Shown here: one piece after another, positions 10,814 to 19,881 of the stretch
Position numbering within the stretch: the stretch's first letter is position 1
Layout: each line of letters opens with the position of its first letter
Assembly (NCBI GenBank): GCA_019648995.1
Contig: BLXT01006094.1
Span: 2,472-28,312 of the forward strand
DNA: 25,841 nucleotides
Reading direction: 5' to 3'
Origin: Plakobranchus ocellatus
Lineage: Eukaryota; Mollusca; Gastropoda; Plakobranchidae
Notes under the pieces: generated by a model
What the model saw: the letters and a program-made list of their open reading frames with translations, nothing else
Database searches by the model: none
Told to the model about the DNA's origin: nothing
Made by a program: the position numbers and the translations under genes

Positions 10814-12171
10814 CCAGAGTGGATTAGGAACCACCGAATAATAATGTAGTGGGCTGTGGACCACTTAAAAAAGAAGTGGAGTGGAGGCACCTTAGCGTAA
10901 ACTAAACTTATAATTCAATAATAATGCACGAGGTTTACTCAAATAGTACTGCATGCGAAAAACACACCCCAAAAGTCAGCCTACCGAAACCCAAAAAATT
11001 AGGAACAACTCAGAGCTCAACAGCCCAGTACTAAATAAAAGAAAACAAATCAAGTATATACAAACAAAGCAAAGCCAAGCAAAGCAAAACAAATCTCCTT
11101 TACGACGCTAAAATTTGAGTTCACCGAGCTAAAGTATATGAAAACGTCAATGTAAGGCGGCAAAAAAAACAACAACAGGCCACCGTTGCAAGTGACTAAA
11201 CTCCGGGTGTTCACACCACCGGTCTGAAAAAATCACTGGGGAAAAGTAACAATTAGCAAAGCCTCACCGTTAGTGAGCGAAATTTAACCGGTCAAGAAAA
11301 CCAATGTCAATATAACCAACTTATGTCTTACTAAGTATGAAATGAGTTAAATAGAAATAGTAAACAACACAGAGAAATAGATTAAAGGAACAAAACAAAA
11401 ACAAAAAAGAAGAATAACATACACTAAGGATAACGAAAACAGTCNNNNNNNNNNNNNNNNNNNNNNNNNNNNNNNNNNNNNNNNNNNNNNNNNNNNNNNN
11501 NNNNNNNNNNNNNNNNNNNNNNNNNNNNNNNNNNNNAAAAACAGAAGAATTACAACAGGCTATCACAAGAAACAAGCAAAACTTCAACACAAACACACAC
11601 CTTACGCTGCTTAGGGTATCAATTAAATATTTCGAGTCTGGTCACGCTTTTAACCACCTGTAAAAAAAAATCATATATAGGATAGACCGCGACACGAAAT
11701 AAAGAAGAAACACACTGCACACTCAGAACAAAGAACAAGACAAGAAAGTCTGGCGGAATGACAGAGAGGTCACAACATCAGATCCATCCAACCGCCCGCA
11801 CACAGAGGAGAAGAAAAAAATAAATAAATAAAGGATGGAACCAAGGGTAGAGTGAGGAGAGGAATCAAAGCCTACCGGGCCAACAACGTGTCAATCACAA
11901 TACCGACCACAGAACCACGCCACAACACACGCCAACTTAACTGTGTTACTCCCGATACTGCGTGTTTGTGTCCTCCCTCACAACAACTGCCACCCCCTCT
12001 CGGCGTCTCGCTGACGACGCGTTTTCACCTAAAAATAAACTAAAAAGTACTTTAATAAAAATGCTAAATAATCCTACTTAGGTTGCCTACACCTCACAAA
12101 AACAAATAGAAGACAAACTGAGCCCCCGCAACAACTAATCTGTTTCTTTTTTATTTAAGCCAAAAGCTTGA
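10814..12171 (-). other. Leader (5' untranslated region) of the Gypsy element
   Basis: About 1.36 kb between the primer-binding site and gag on the minus strand. It is A-rich on the plus strand, with several homopurine runs and no supported gene. It includes the assembly gap. The length is long for a leader, so another insertion or sequence hidden in the gap is possible. Confidence 0.55.
11445..11536. other. Assembly gap (92 N)
   Basis: A run of N in the retroelement leader. The true size and content are unknown, and any frame across it is meaningless. Confidence 1.
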
Positions 12172-12185
12172 GGGTGTCCCCTCCA
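12172..12185 (-). promoter_or_regulatory. Candidate primer-binding site, tRNA-Cys-like
   Basis: The minus strand reads TGGAGGGGACACCC, which differs at one base from the complement of a typical eukaryotic tRNA-Cys 3' end including CCA. It is correctly oriented just downstream of the 5' LTR. It lies about 23 bases from the LTR edge inferred by LTR-LTR homology, so either the true LTR end is closer and the 3' LTR lost its last bases, or the site is coincidental. Confidence 0.5.
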
Positions 12186-12390
12186 AATATGTTGGGGCAA
12201 ACACAGCCTGTCAACGGGACAGGGAGAATACACACAACGCAAACAACAAAATACTACACTGGCCACGAACTTACTCAAACAACAATCACGGTAGATAACT
12301 TTATAACATCGACTGCAACAAGAGGTTCACGCAATAAAAGAAGCAGAACACCGGGAATAGGCGACAGAAAAACTATATTATCAAAAAGGA

Positions 12391-12396
12391 TATATA

Positions 12397-12474
<78 letters not shown>
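12391..12474. repeat. (TA)n microsatellite inside the 5' LTR
   Basis: About 40 TA units with one TTT interruption near the start. Allelic with the CA/TA array in the other LTR. Confidence 0.95.
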
Positions 12475-12477
<3 letters not shown>

Positions 12478-12805
12478 AAGTAGGAAAGTTACATAAAGAA
12501 GAAGACAGATAGATATGAGATGAACTAAATATAAATGTCCACGCATGCAGGCGCGACAATACAATGTAACCCGCGAAGCGTTACGAGATAAGAAAGTTAT
12601 AACACAAATCCACCCATGAAGAAACTCTCCCCGAAAAACTACTGTATAGATCAGAGAGAATATTACACAACCCCCACATCTATCACTCGCACATTAGCAC
12701 ACTTCTAACTAATTATACATCGACGATCCTGTCAGTAGGAGCTTGTGAAGGTAGCAGAGAAAATCTAGAATGTCCAGGGATGAAGAGTCCTCAGCTCGGA
12801 CACGA

Positions 12806-12885
12806 GCACAGTTATTTCAAAGCACACTTATTTCAAAGCACAGTTATTTCAAAGCACAGTTATTTCAAAACACAGTTATTCCAAC
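12806..12885. repeat. Five 16-bp tandem repeats in the 5' LTR
   Basis: The same unit as in the 3' LTR, five copies, with single substitutions in the second and fifth units. Confidence 0.93.
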
Positions 12886-13403
12886 GTCACCAGATCACCA
12901 GCCCTTACTTGAGGGAAGCTAGGACAGTAATGAATATGTAATTACATGATACCACCATTTCATGGGAGAAACATAAACCCGTAGACTCGCGCAGTCATGC
13001 GCTAACAGTCTGTGTAGGCACACGTCCTCAAGTAAAATTCAAATATGAACCGCCGCTCCTATGCGGGTATAAAAGTAGAGACCCAGACACAAATGGTCGT
13101 AGAAATTGGAAATATCTCTTCGAGCCGGACCAATCAGCCAGCGTTCAGTGCAAAGTGTGACCCACTCCTTCAAGGATCTCGCCAGTGTGCAGCTCCGTCC
13201 AACTTGCCGTTGTCACGTGGCCTAACCAACCAATCTCAAGGCACACACTCATACTCCAATAACAACTTTAAAACGGGCCCCCGAATTAATGACACAAAAC
13301 ACAACTATGCCCAGATAAACTAACAACACATCTACACTAGTCCTAGCATGCACAAAACAAATGTCTTCATTGATAGACTTGATGAAATAAAAGCCCTAGC
13401 GGC

Positions 13404-13505
13404 GAAGAACACCAACTTCACCCTCACCATAATCATCAACCTTTTTCAAAGCACGACATTATATATATCATAGAATCTATGAGCTCTATTGCAAAACGCA
13501 CAAAC
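13404..13505 (+). repeat. 102-bp unit, first copy (duplicated at 13663-13764)
   Basis: Matches 13663-13764 base for base except one A/C difference. The left flank is unique sequence running from the LTR edge; the right flank is a CA/CT-rich string leading into an LTR fragment. No coding content. Confidence 0.95.
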
Positions 13506-13523
13506 TCACACGCACTCTCTCTC

Positions 13524-13625
13524 TCTAACTAATTATACATCGACGATCCTGTCAGTAGGAGCTTGTGAAGGTAGCAGAGAAAATCTAGAATGTCCAGGGA
13601 TGAAGAGTCCTCAGCTCGGACACGA
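13524..13625 (+). repeat. Detached 102-bp LTR fragment
   Basis: Identical by eye to 12704-12805 within the 5' LTR, same orientation, offset 820 bases. It lies outside the element, between the two copies of the 102-bp unit. The lack of differences implies a copy made recently compared with the LTR-LTR divergence. Confidence 0.93.
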
Positions 13626-13629
13626 AGAA

Positions 13630-13665
13630 GTAGAAGTTATTCATGTTTTTGCATAATTCGCTGAA
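13630..13665 (+). repeat. 36-bp copy of 15708-15743
   Basis: Identical to a segment about 2.1 kb to the right, which lies in ordinary AT-rich sequence there. It joins the LTR fragment to the second 102-bp unit, sharing GAA at the right junction. Confidence 0.93.
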
Positions 13666-13764
13666 GAACACCAACTTCACCCTCACCATCATCATCAACC
13701 TTTTTCAAAGCACGACATTATATATATCATAGAATCTATGAGCTCTATTGCAAAACGCACAAAC
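13663..13764 (+). repeat. 102-bp unit, second copy
   Basis: Duplicate of 13404-13505 with one mismatch. Its right side runs on into unique sequence. Confidence 0.95.
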
Positions 13765-13839
13765 GATATACTGACTCATTCTCACTTTTTCAACAACATC
13801 CTGCTTCAGTTCATTTTCATCAGTTTCATTTGTATTCAT

Positions 13840-13877
13840 CGTGGACATTTATATTTAGTTCGTCTCATATCTATCTG
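13840..13877 (-). repeat. Inverted 38-bp LTR fragment
   Basis: The reverse complement matches 12506-12543 in the 5' LTR with one mismatch. It is a further LTR-derived patch, in opposite orientation, in the rearranged flank. Confidence 0.85.
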
Positions 13878-14057
13878 ACACCATCAGCAGACTCAATAAA
13901 GAGACATTTTGGATTCACACACTAAAAACAACGGAACCACAAGGGCTGAACATGAATGAACAGTCGTCTTTTCCTATCAATTTACGTCAATCGTTTTAGA
14001 TAAATCATTTACCTCTCAGAAGGTTCCTTTCAGCAAACATGAAAGTGAATGTGGGAG

Positions 14058-14063
<6 letters not shown>

Positions 14064-14103
<40 letters not shown>
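14064..14103. repeat. (GA)n microsatellite
   Basis: About 19 GA units, with further GA-rich sequence to about 14139. Confidence 0.97.
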
Positions 14104-14107
<4 letters not shown>

Positions 14108-14287
14108 CGACTAAAGGAGAGAGAGAGACCGAGAGAGCGATAATTCTCTATTCTCCCTCCTCATTCATAAAATATTATTCTTACTATACAGATGCTTTAT
14201 TTGAATTCGCATGTGTGTGCATATTCTCTGATATACATTTGTAAGTACGTTTATTGATATTCTATGTACGTCTTAATACATAATTGT

Positions 14288-14291
<4 letters not shown>

Positions 14292-14338
<47 letters not shown>

Positions 14339-14431
14339 GTGTGTGTAATTATACATATTTACTACTTTGTGTATATTACATCTATGAAGAATGAATATTT
14401 ATCTGTGTATGTATATATATATATATATATT
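14292..14431. repeat. Two (AT)n microsatellites
   Basis: TA arrays at about 14292-14336 and 14411-14431, separated by AT-rich sequence. Open frames here are by-products of the repeats. Confidence 0.95.
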
Positions 14432-14604
14432 AATATAACTTTATATAAAATATTCCTTTTTTTCCACACCTGCTAATAATACTCTTTTTTAAGGGATTTT
14501 TTTCATTTTACATTACACATTTCAACGTTAAGTTTATATTTTATGTCATGCTCGTTTCCTTAGTATGTTTCTATGGTAGATTATTTGTGTTAGTCATTTT
14601 TTTT

Positions 14605-14627
14605 CTGATAAAGCCTCATGGCGAAAC
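14605..14627 (+). ncRNA. Hammerhead-ribozyme-like relic
   Basis: Reads CTGAT-AA, then AGCC-TCAT-GGC, then GAAAC: the order of a type I-like hammerhead core (CUGAUGA, short stem II, GAAA). Penelope-like elements and animal retrozymes carry such motifs. Here the G that follows CUGAU is A (14610), a catalytic position, and flanking stems I and III are not evident. At best it is a decayed copy, and chance resemblance is possible. Confidence 0.3.
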
Positions 14628-14815
14628 GTTTTTTCCGTATACCCTGTGTTGTTTTATTTGTTTTTTCTAACTTTAAGTTGGTGGTTGTTTTCTTTTACAA
14701 TATTTGTATTCATGAAACCATCGTCAATCTCTATCATGTCTGTCAACCTTATCTCGTATGCTGAGTCATCTTCATCAGCCCCAACATCAAAACATTTTTT
14801 AAAGGCTTTTGTTGA

Positions 14816-14965
14816 TTTAAATTAATAAAAGTTCCAATTTCCAGTAAGATTTGGGTTGATTTCTGTTCTTTAGTCTAAAAAAATCTCCTTGTAAATGGCA
14901 ATGTTGAGATAGACCTGTGCATGAATAGAACAAAACACTTCGTGACAGTGCGCATACACATTTTC
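14816..14965 (+). repeat. Dispersed repeat, related to 19882-20032
   Basis: Aligns in the same orientation with 19882-20032. Shared anchors include AAATTAATAA, a TGATTTC.GTT block and TTCGTGACAGT. Identity is modest, so this is an old repeat. It follows the hammerhead-like motif by about 200 bases, but no link is shown. Confidence 0.6.
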
Positions 14966-15509
14966 TCTAAATCACTTGACAAAATGGCCACTGTTAACTG
15001 TGTTTATATATTCATTCGTTAAGAGAGGATTAAAAAAAAAACCAAAAAACGTAAGTTTCAAGTGCTATCATTTTTTTTTTATGTTAAGTGTTTCATGCTT
15101 GGGAAAATAAAGTTAAATGAGTTTGATCTGTCTCCGTATTCATATTTTCTAAAATATCATTCTGAGAATGTGCTTGTTTATTCCACAGTATGTTCAATGT
15201 AAAACGGTTCTATACTATCAGCTCAAATGACTGCGCAATGAGGCACATCCGACATCCCACAAACTCAGCCCATATTAAAAAAGACTGATCAATCGTCACC
15301 TGTGAACCAAAACAATTTGTGCTCATTCTGAAAGATAAACACTTTGTTAGTGATCGGAATCATACTCTTTTCTAATAAACAATAATGGAAATAAATCCAT
15401 GCATCTATAAAAATAAATAAATAAAGTTTTAAAACAAATAAATAAAAGGATGGCAGGAGAGGAGACTGCAGGCATCGAAGGAGGAAATAAGAAAAATGTG
15501 GGAGAAAAA

Positions 15510-15513
<4 letters not shown>

Positions 15514-15556
<43 letters not shown>
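15514..15556. repeat. (GA)n microsatellite
   Basis: About 21 GA units. A short (AAAT)n-type run precedes it at about 15410-15425. Confidence 0.97.
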
Positions 15557-15557
<1 letters not shown>

Positions 15558-15989
15558 GTTATAAGTTGTTGCTATTATGAGATTTTGATGTACTGAGTGT
15601 ATTTCAAATGTGTTCATAACAATGGAGGAAAAAAATCATTATCATAATTATTTTCTTTATATGCTTTTTCGTTCTGTATAAATTAAGCCAAATTTGTAAA
15701 TATAAATGTAGAAGTTATTCATGTTTTTGCATAATTCGCTGAAATCGAGAAAATTTTTTAACTGTTACAACACTTATTCTTTTACTACCTGCCGTATTCT
15801 CTGAGAAAAAACTCGTCATTAGTTAATTCGTTTCATTATTGATGGTGAAATCTTTTTTGTAAATTCCGTAGAACGATAGAAAAACTATTAATTATTAAGA
15901 TTGTATGTTATTATGTCTTAAATATATTCTGTATTTTGCAACAACAACCAAAATGAAAATATACAGCAATTATGTTCTTATGGCTTTTC

Positions 15990-16212
15990 CTCTTGACGGC
16001 ACCGGGCCCCTCTAACGCAGCCCTGGCCTGACGGAGGGCCTCTGAGCCTGAGATCACCTACTGTTTGTTAGAATCATTTCGATTCATCTGCAAAGGCGGC
16101 TCGTGTTATTGGTCGAGCATACCCCCAATAGGAAGAGGATTGGGGGCTAGGTAAGCCCCCAGCAGAGTCTAGGGACAGAGCTCTAGTGGGGGTTCAAGTC
16201 CCAGTCTCTTAA
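15990..16212 (+). repeat. GC-rich structured block, possible SINE
   Basis: A sharply GC-rich insert in AT-rich surroundings. GGTTCAAGTCC at 16191-16201 fits the Pol III B-box consensus (GGTTCRANNCC). CCCCCAAT (16122-16129) and AGCCCCCA (16154-16161) can each pair with the ATTGGGGG/TGGGGGCT arm between them (16139-16148). A 12-base string GGCGGCTCGTGT at about 16095-16106 recurs inverted near 17222-17233. There is no convincing A box or cloverleaf, so this is not a tRNA gene. Confidence 0.4.
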
Positions 16213-16845
16213 TTTCTAACTTTACTTCTAGACTCCTCTCGCAAAATGAATGCTGCAAAATTTCATCACCACAAATTTTGCAAGTTTTGTAGGTTGATAT
16301 TGAGTTCGATTGATCAGGAGCCTTTGAAATCACTTTGACCACAAATTAGGAATAATTATCTAGATCAATACATCTGGCAAAGCAGTAGCTTTAATAATAA
16401 TCTCAACAAAGAATTATTTGCTCGAGAAAAAAATATAGGCCACTAAACTCTCTTAAAAGACACTGAAGATCTGGTTCCGCACAATAGTTTCATACTGTCA
16501 TCAACTGAGTTATATCGTCTTAAGAAATGGCTGTCACATCTAATCCTGGAATTAGGCTCTCAAGAAAATGGCCTTCTTTCATACATAAAATATCTTATTA
16601 TAAACATGTCAGAGTCACAGCCTTCACAAGGCACAGGGCAAGCCCGCTCATCACACCCCCAACCTCTTGTTTGGAGAAGCTAATGGAACAAAAACATGAT
16701 GTGTGAAACTCAATTAGGAAACGTTTAGCGGCAATCACACCTCATTCATTATTTAATTATTTAAGGGCGTGCAAATAAAAGAGTAACCTCCAGATTCCAA
16801 GGGTTTCCGACCGCTTTCTGCGCAACAAAAGACGAGTAGGAAAAT

Positions 16846-16868
16846 GATTACGTCACGGGGATTCCCCC
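16846..16868. promoter_or_regulatory. Possible CRE-like plus kappaB-like site
   Basis: TTACGTCA (16848-16855, CRE/ATF-like) is followed at once by GGGGATTCCCCC (16857-16868), which fits the Rel/NF-kappaB palindrome. The 16.8-17.1 kb stretch is less AT-rich than its surroundings. No transcript start or exon can be assigned, and the nearest gene points its 3' end this way. Confidence 0.3.
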
Positions 16869-17168
16869 GGACAAGTGCGGTGGATGACAAAGCGAAGGTA
16901 TGCGGGCGTGCCCTGCCTTCTTGTCTGATGAATAGAACAAGACAGTGCTTTCCTTGATCACGGCCCAGCTCGTGTCTCTCGCTTTTTGCTTGCTAACTAT
17001 AGGTCGTTGTAAAGAAACTTGGTTGGGCTAGCTATAACAGTGGTACTGAGCACGCCTAGCCAACTCGACCTTTATACTTTCTACGTTTGGGTTATACGTC
17101 ATAGAGGAGAGAGGATTGTTCACTTTATTTCTCTCTTTATTTTTTTAGAAAAAAATTTTTTGCGATGA

Positions 17169-17192
17169 ATTAATTTAATCATTAATTTAATC
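17169..17192. repeat. 12-bp tandem duplication
   Basis: ATTAATTTAATC occurs twice in tandem. It is followed by a short palindrome, TGGGCA-T-TGCCCA, near 17197-17209. Confidence 0.9.
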
Positions 17193-17418
17193 GGGTTGGG
17201 CATTGCCCACCCTGCCCATTGACACGAGCCGCCGTTGGTCATATATTTGCTCTACTTACAGCAAATACGGGCTTCACAGTTTTTCAGCAATATCAATTAA
17301 ATGTAATGAAATCAAGAAAAGATCGTATGCAAAGGCAAAAGCTAGGCAATAGTTAGAACTAAAAACTGTTACTGGAAAGCTCAAAATTAAAAGAAAAACA
17401 GGCGTATTAATTTAGAAT

Positions 17419-17424
17419 TTTATT
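17419..17424 (-). terminator. Candidate poly(A) signal for the GPCR
   Basis: AATAAA on the minus strand about 150 bases after the GPCR stop codon, a usual spacing for a short 3' untranslated region. Other weak signals are nearby. Confidence 0.45.
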
Positions 17425-17571
17425 ACTATGTATTATTATGCAATTATTTCACTTAATAGTTGCTTTTAAGGAAAAGGTCAGTTTATCAATCTAAAGCTGA
17501 GATATACAAAAAAATAGCTAAAAACTCTGATTATCTAGATATTAATTGCCAAAAGTTTGTTTACTCAACAA

Positions 17572-18840
17572 TCATTTTTTATACTTCCCATAACAAAAGA
17601 GTTTTTGAAATTGTATCTTGTACCTTTCATTTAAGGTCAAGTAGACAAAAGTGTTTAACATTCCATTGAGAGTATTTGATATGGTGATGATTCTTCCTCC
17701 TAAAGAGTACATATTTTTGTATCTCTTCATTGGTTGAAGTTCAGGTATAAGGTTTTGTGCGACGAAAACAATCAGAGACGGAAAAGTCATTATGACATGT
17801 ATAACGGCTAGTACAAGAACGGTCTTGATCAGACGTAGCTCCTTGCTAGATGCTGCTTCTGCAGGATTGACGGTCTTTGATGCCGAGTTGTTTCCCTTAG
17901 ACTTCGTGGCGGAAGCGGCATCTTGCTTAGTTGCATGAGGCAACGCCACCTTCTCGCTTGGTTTCCTTTCGCTTTGTTCATCTGCGCAGCTGGGTTCAGT
18001 CTCATTTTTGGCATTTTCTGAGATGCTTTGAAGTGTGTCTCTTGATTTTTTCCTCCCTAAACTAGATTTAACAGTAAGGAAAGAAAGTTTATGTCTTGTC
18101 CTCTCTGACTTGCCAGGCCTCCGAGTGCCACTGGAGGTAGTTAGTCGAAAATGTTGGTGACGTCTTAAACCGGAAATCATCAGACCGGCAGAGATAGTGA
18201 TGATCACCTGAGTGATCAAAATGAGAGAAAAACCAGTCACGAGACTACCAAGGCGATCTGCAACTGCACTTAGAGATGTCCGCCGAAACATCAAGAAAGG
18301 CTCTGTTCTGTTTCGAGAATATTTCCAGACAGCTTCGACACTGAGCATTGCCGGTGTAAACAAAGCAAATAGAATCAGATAAATTACCGTTAAAATAATG
18401 ACTACACGACGTCTAGTAAACAGCTTTTTCACTAGGAAAGGCCTTACGACGCATAGAGATCTTTCGAACGACATAAAAGCTGTAATTGTGATTGATATTT
18501 TGTTGAAGAGCGATTTTTGATACATCATGGTAAATAAAACCAATGATTGTATATCCACATTATTCAAAATCCGCATGCCATTATTGATGAACAATTTAAC
18601 GATAAAATTCGGCATATACATGCAGAGGTATAAAAGATCCGATACAGCTAATGCAATGAAACAAGTTGTCATTACGTCCATAGAAGTCAGTTTTCTGAAG
18701 ACTAGAATATTTATCACATTGCCCAGAATCCCCAGCGTTGTGATGCAGGCTAATAGTGGGTTGATGAATGAGTCGATTAGAGTTTTGAACAAAGCATCGC
18801 TTAAAAGGGGTGCAGCAGCAACACTAGAGTATTCCATCAT
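17572..18840 (-). CDS. Single-exon class A (rhodopsin-like) G-protein-coupled receptor, chemosensory/peptide-receptor-like
   Basis: A seven-transmembrane plasma-membrane receptor of 422 residues. Start chosen at the first ATG in frame (18840, a double Met); the open frame extends 11 codons upstream without ATG. Helices (approximate): TM1 27-49 with GN (Asn41); TM2 56-78 with LAVSDLL (Asp68); TM3 99-128 ending FERSLCVVRPF, so DRY is ERS (126-128); TM4 146-166; TM5 200-225; a ~110-residue Ser/Lys-rich third intracellular loop (226-337); TM6 338-362 with a mid-helix Pro354; TM7 380-403 with NTFVY (396-400) for NPxxY. An N-R-T sequon at Asn177 lies in the second extracellular loop. The usual Cys at the top of TM3 is not evident. 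The short C-tail has Cys416, a possible palmitoylation site. No stops or frameshifts. Ligand unknown; a molluscan chemosensory-type or peptide receptor is inference from overall resemblance. Confidence 0.9.
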   Translation of the reverse strand: MMEYSSVAAAPLLSDALFKTLIDSFINPLLACITTLGILGNVINILVFRKLTSMDVMTTCFIALAVSDLLYLCMYMPNFIVKLFINNGMRILNNVDIQSLVLFTMMYQKSLFNKISITITAFMSFERSLCVVRPFLVKKLFTRRRVVIILTVIYLILFALFTPAMLSVEAVWKYSRNRTEPFLMFRRTSLSAVADRLGSLVTGFSLILITQVIITISAGLMISGLRRHQHFRLTTSSGTRRPGKSERTRHKLSFLTVKSSLGRKKSRDTLQSISENAKNETEPSCADEQSERKPSEKVALPHATKQDAASATKSKGNNSASKTVNPAEAASSKELRLIKTVLVLAVIHVIMTFPSLIVFVAQNLIPELQPMKRYKNMYSLGGRIITISNTLNGMLNTFVYLTLNERYKIQFQKLFCYGKYKK

Positions 18841-18911
18841 TGTTTTCTCATAAAAAAGAGGCGTGTATATCAATCGTACTGTTCGTTCATATGCGAATTA
18901 AATATATTAAC

Positions 18912-19331
18912 CATGTATGTTCTATAAATGTTTCATGTCACCAAATATTAAAATGCTTTATCTGGGAATGGATGCATCTCATCGTGGTCTTTGTGGTGCT
19001 CTCATGCAGATAAGTCAGGGCAAGTTATTCCCTGTCGCATACGTAAGGAAAAAGTTGTCAGATAGGGATAAAAAATATTGAGTGATAGAGAGAGAACCTC
19101 TAGCTATTGTTTGGGGAATTAAAATATTTTTGTTATATCTTTATGTTAAAGAGTATGCTATGCAAACAGATCTTGGCTCATTGAAGTATTTGAATGCAGT
19201 GAAGTTCAAACGTCCTAGGATAATGAAGTGGGATTTAGATTTGCAACTATTCTTTATATCATACTTTTAATGTTTAATACACTAAAGGGAGTGAGAATGT
19301 TGGCGCAGATTTCTTAAATCGAGTTCAGTGA
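18912..19331 (+). pseudogene. RNase H fragment of another Ty3/Gypsy element
   Basis: The plus-strand translation shows LGMDASHRGLCGALMQ (first catalytic Asp kept), LFPVAYVRKKLSDRDKKY, an in-frame TGA at 19079-19081, then VIEREPLAIVWGIK, LYLYVKEYAMQTDLGSLKYL and PRIMKWDLDLQLF. The frame then slips by one base near 19268, after which GSENVGADFLNR (19287-19322) completes the domain. No RT upstream or integrase downstream is visible. It is divergent from the 7.1 kb element and from the one at the right edge, and lies within about 100 bases of the GPCR start on the opposite strand. Confidence 0.88.
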
Positions 19332-19568
19332 TTAACTTATAATTTCACTTGTATGATGATGCACTTCACTTGCTGTAGATACGTCCCTACTTAACAAAAA
19401 CGTTGCTACGTAAGTCTAAGTTTAAAGAATTCTTTTCTTGCTTATGGGGTATTTTGTCGCTGCAAAATGAGATAGTTATTTTTATGTTTAAAATGGTTTT
19501 CCCGTTTGAACTTTGGTCACACAATGTAAAGAGAACGGCAAGTATGGCGAACTTTGTGTATTGGAAGT

Positions 19569-19775
19569 TAATAGGTCGTATCCATGGTGTGTATGTATGT
19601 GGAGAAGTTTGATTGGCCAGTATTTTTGGCTAACCTTGATGACATAATTCGGTATTATATTCTTTGTAATAGAAGTTCTAGAATGCATAGTTCTCAATTT
19701 TATTGTTTATTTAGCCTATGCCAGTAATTTTTAGAATCTGTGGGCAGTAGGTGTATAAGAATCGTTAATGAGATC
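19569..19775 (+). repeat. Dispersed repeat, inverted relative to 1533-1753
   Basis: Plus-strand partner of the 1533-1753 repeat with the same ordered anchors and small indels. It lies about 240 bases after the RNase H relic, so it could be LTR or 3' sequence of that element. The other copy has no recognisable pol next to it. Confidence 0.75.
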
Positions 19776-19881
19776 GTTGGGGAGAGCTTGCAGATACCGC
19801 TAAGAGATAAGCTGATGAAGGTAGAGAACTTGTAGATCTAAAGAGTAATTAAAATTAAAATGCTGTTCTGAAACCGATCCG

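Larger units (their letters stand above)
6254..13348 (-). mobile_element. Ty3/Gypsy LTR retrotransposon, degenerate, with internal deletion (minus strand)
   Basis: Two long direct repeats bracket a minus-strand interior. In transcription order it contains 5' LTR (12209-13348), primer-binding site near 12172-12185, a ~1.4 kb leader with an assembly gap, gag (about 10795-9700), an integrase C-terminal segment (about 9690-9487), reverse transcriptase (9238-8246), RNase H (8242-7766) and 3' LTR (6254-7449). Protease and the integrase catalytic core are absent. The integrase tail before RT implies the integrase-before-RT order of Gmr1-like elements rather than the usual Gypsy order. Stops, frameshifts and lost catalytic residues make it non-functional. 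I could not find a target-site duplication, partly because the right flank is rearranged. Confidence 0.85.
12209..13348 (-). repeat. 5' LTR of the Gypsy element
   Basis: Homologous to 6254-7449 in the same orientation. On the plus strand it begins TGTCAACGGGACAGGG and ends near CTAGCA, so the minus-strand LTR begins TGCTAGG. It carries the same five 16-bp units (12806-12885) and a TA tract (12391-12474). A TATAAAAG stands on the plus strand near 13067, conserved in the other LTR near 7111, which is antisense to the coding direction. On the minus strand the same place reads CTTTTATACC. The functional core promoter is not resolved. Confidence 0.85.

Noticed and set aside
13067..13074. TATAAAAG on the plus strand in both LTRs, suggesting a plus-strand promoter
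   Set aside because: The element's coding direction is minus. The motif may be incidental or antisense, so I did not call it a promoter.
16095..16202. Possible tRNA gene because of the B-box-like GGTTCAAGTCC
   Set aside because: The T-arm stem is imperfect and no A box or cloverleaf fits. A SINE-like repeat is more plausible.
18527..18853. 108-codon plus-strand frame
   Set aside because: Antisense shadow of the GPCR.
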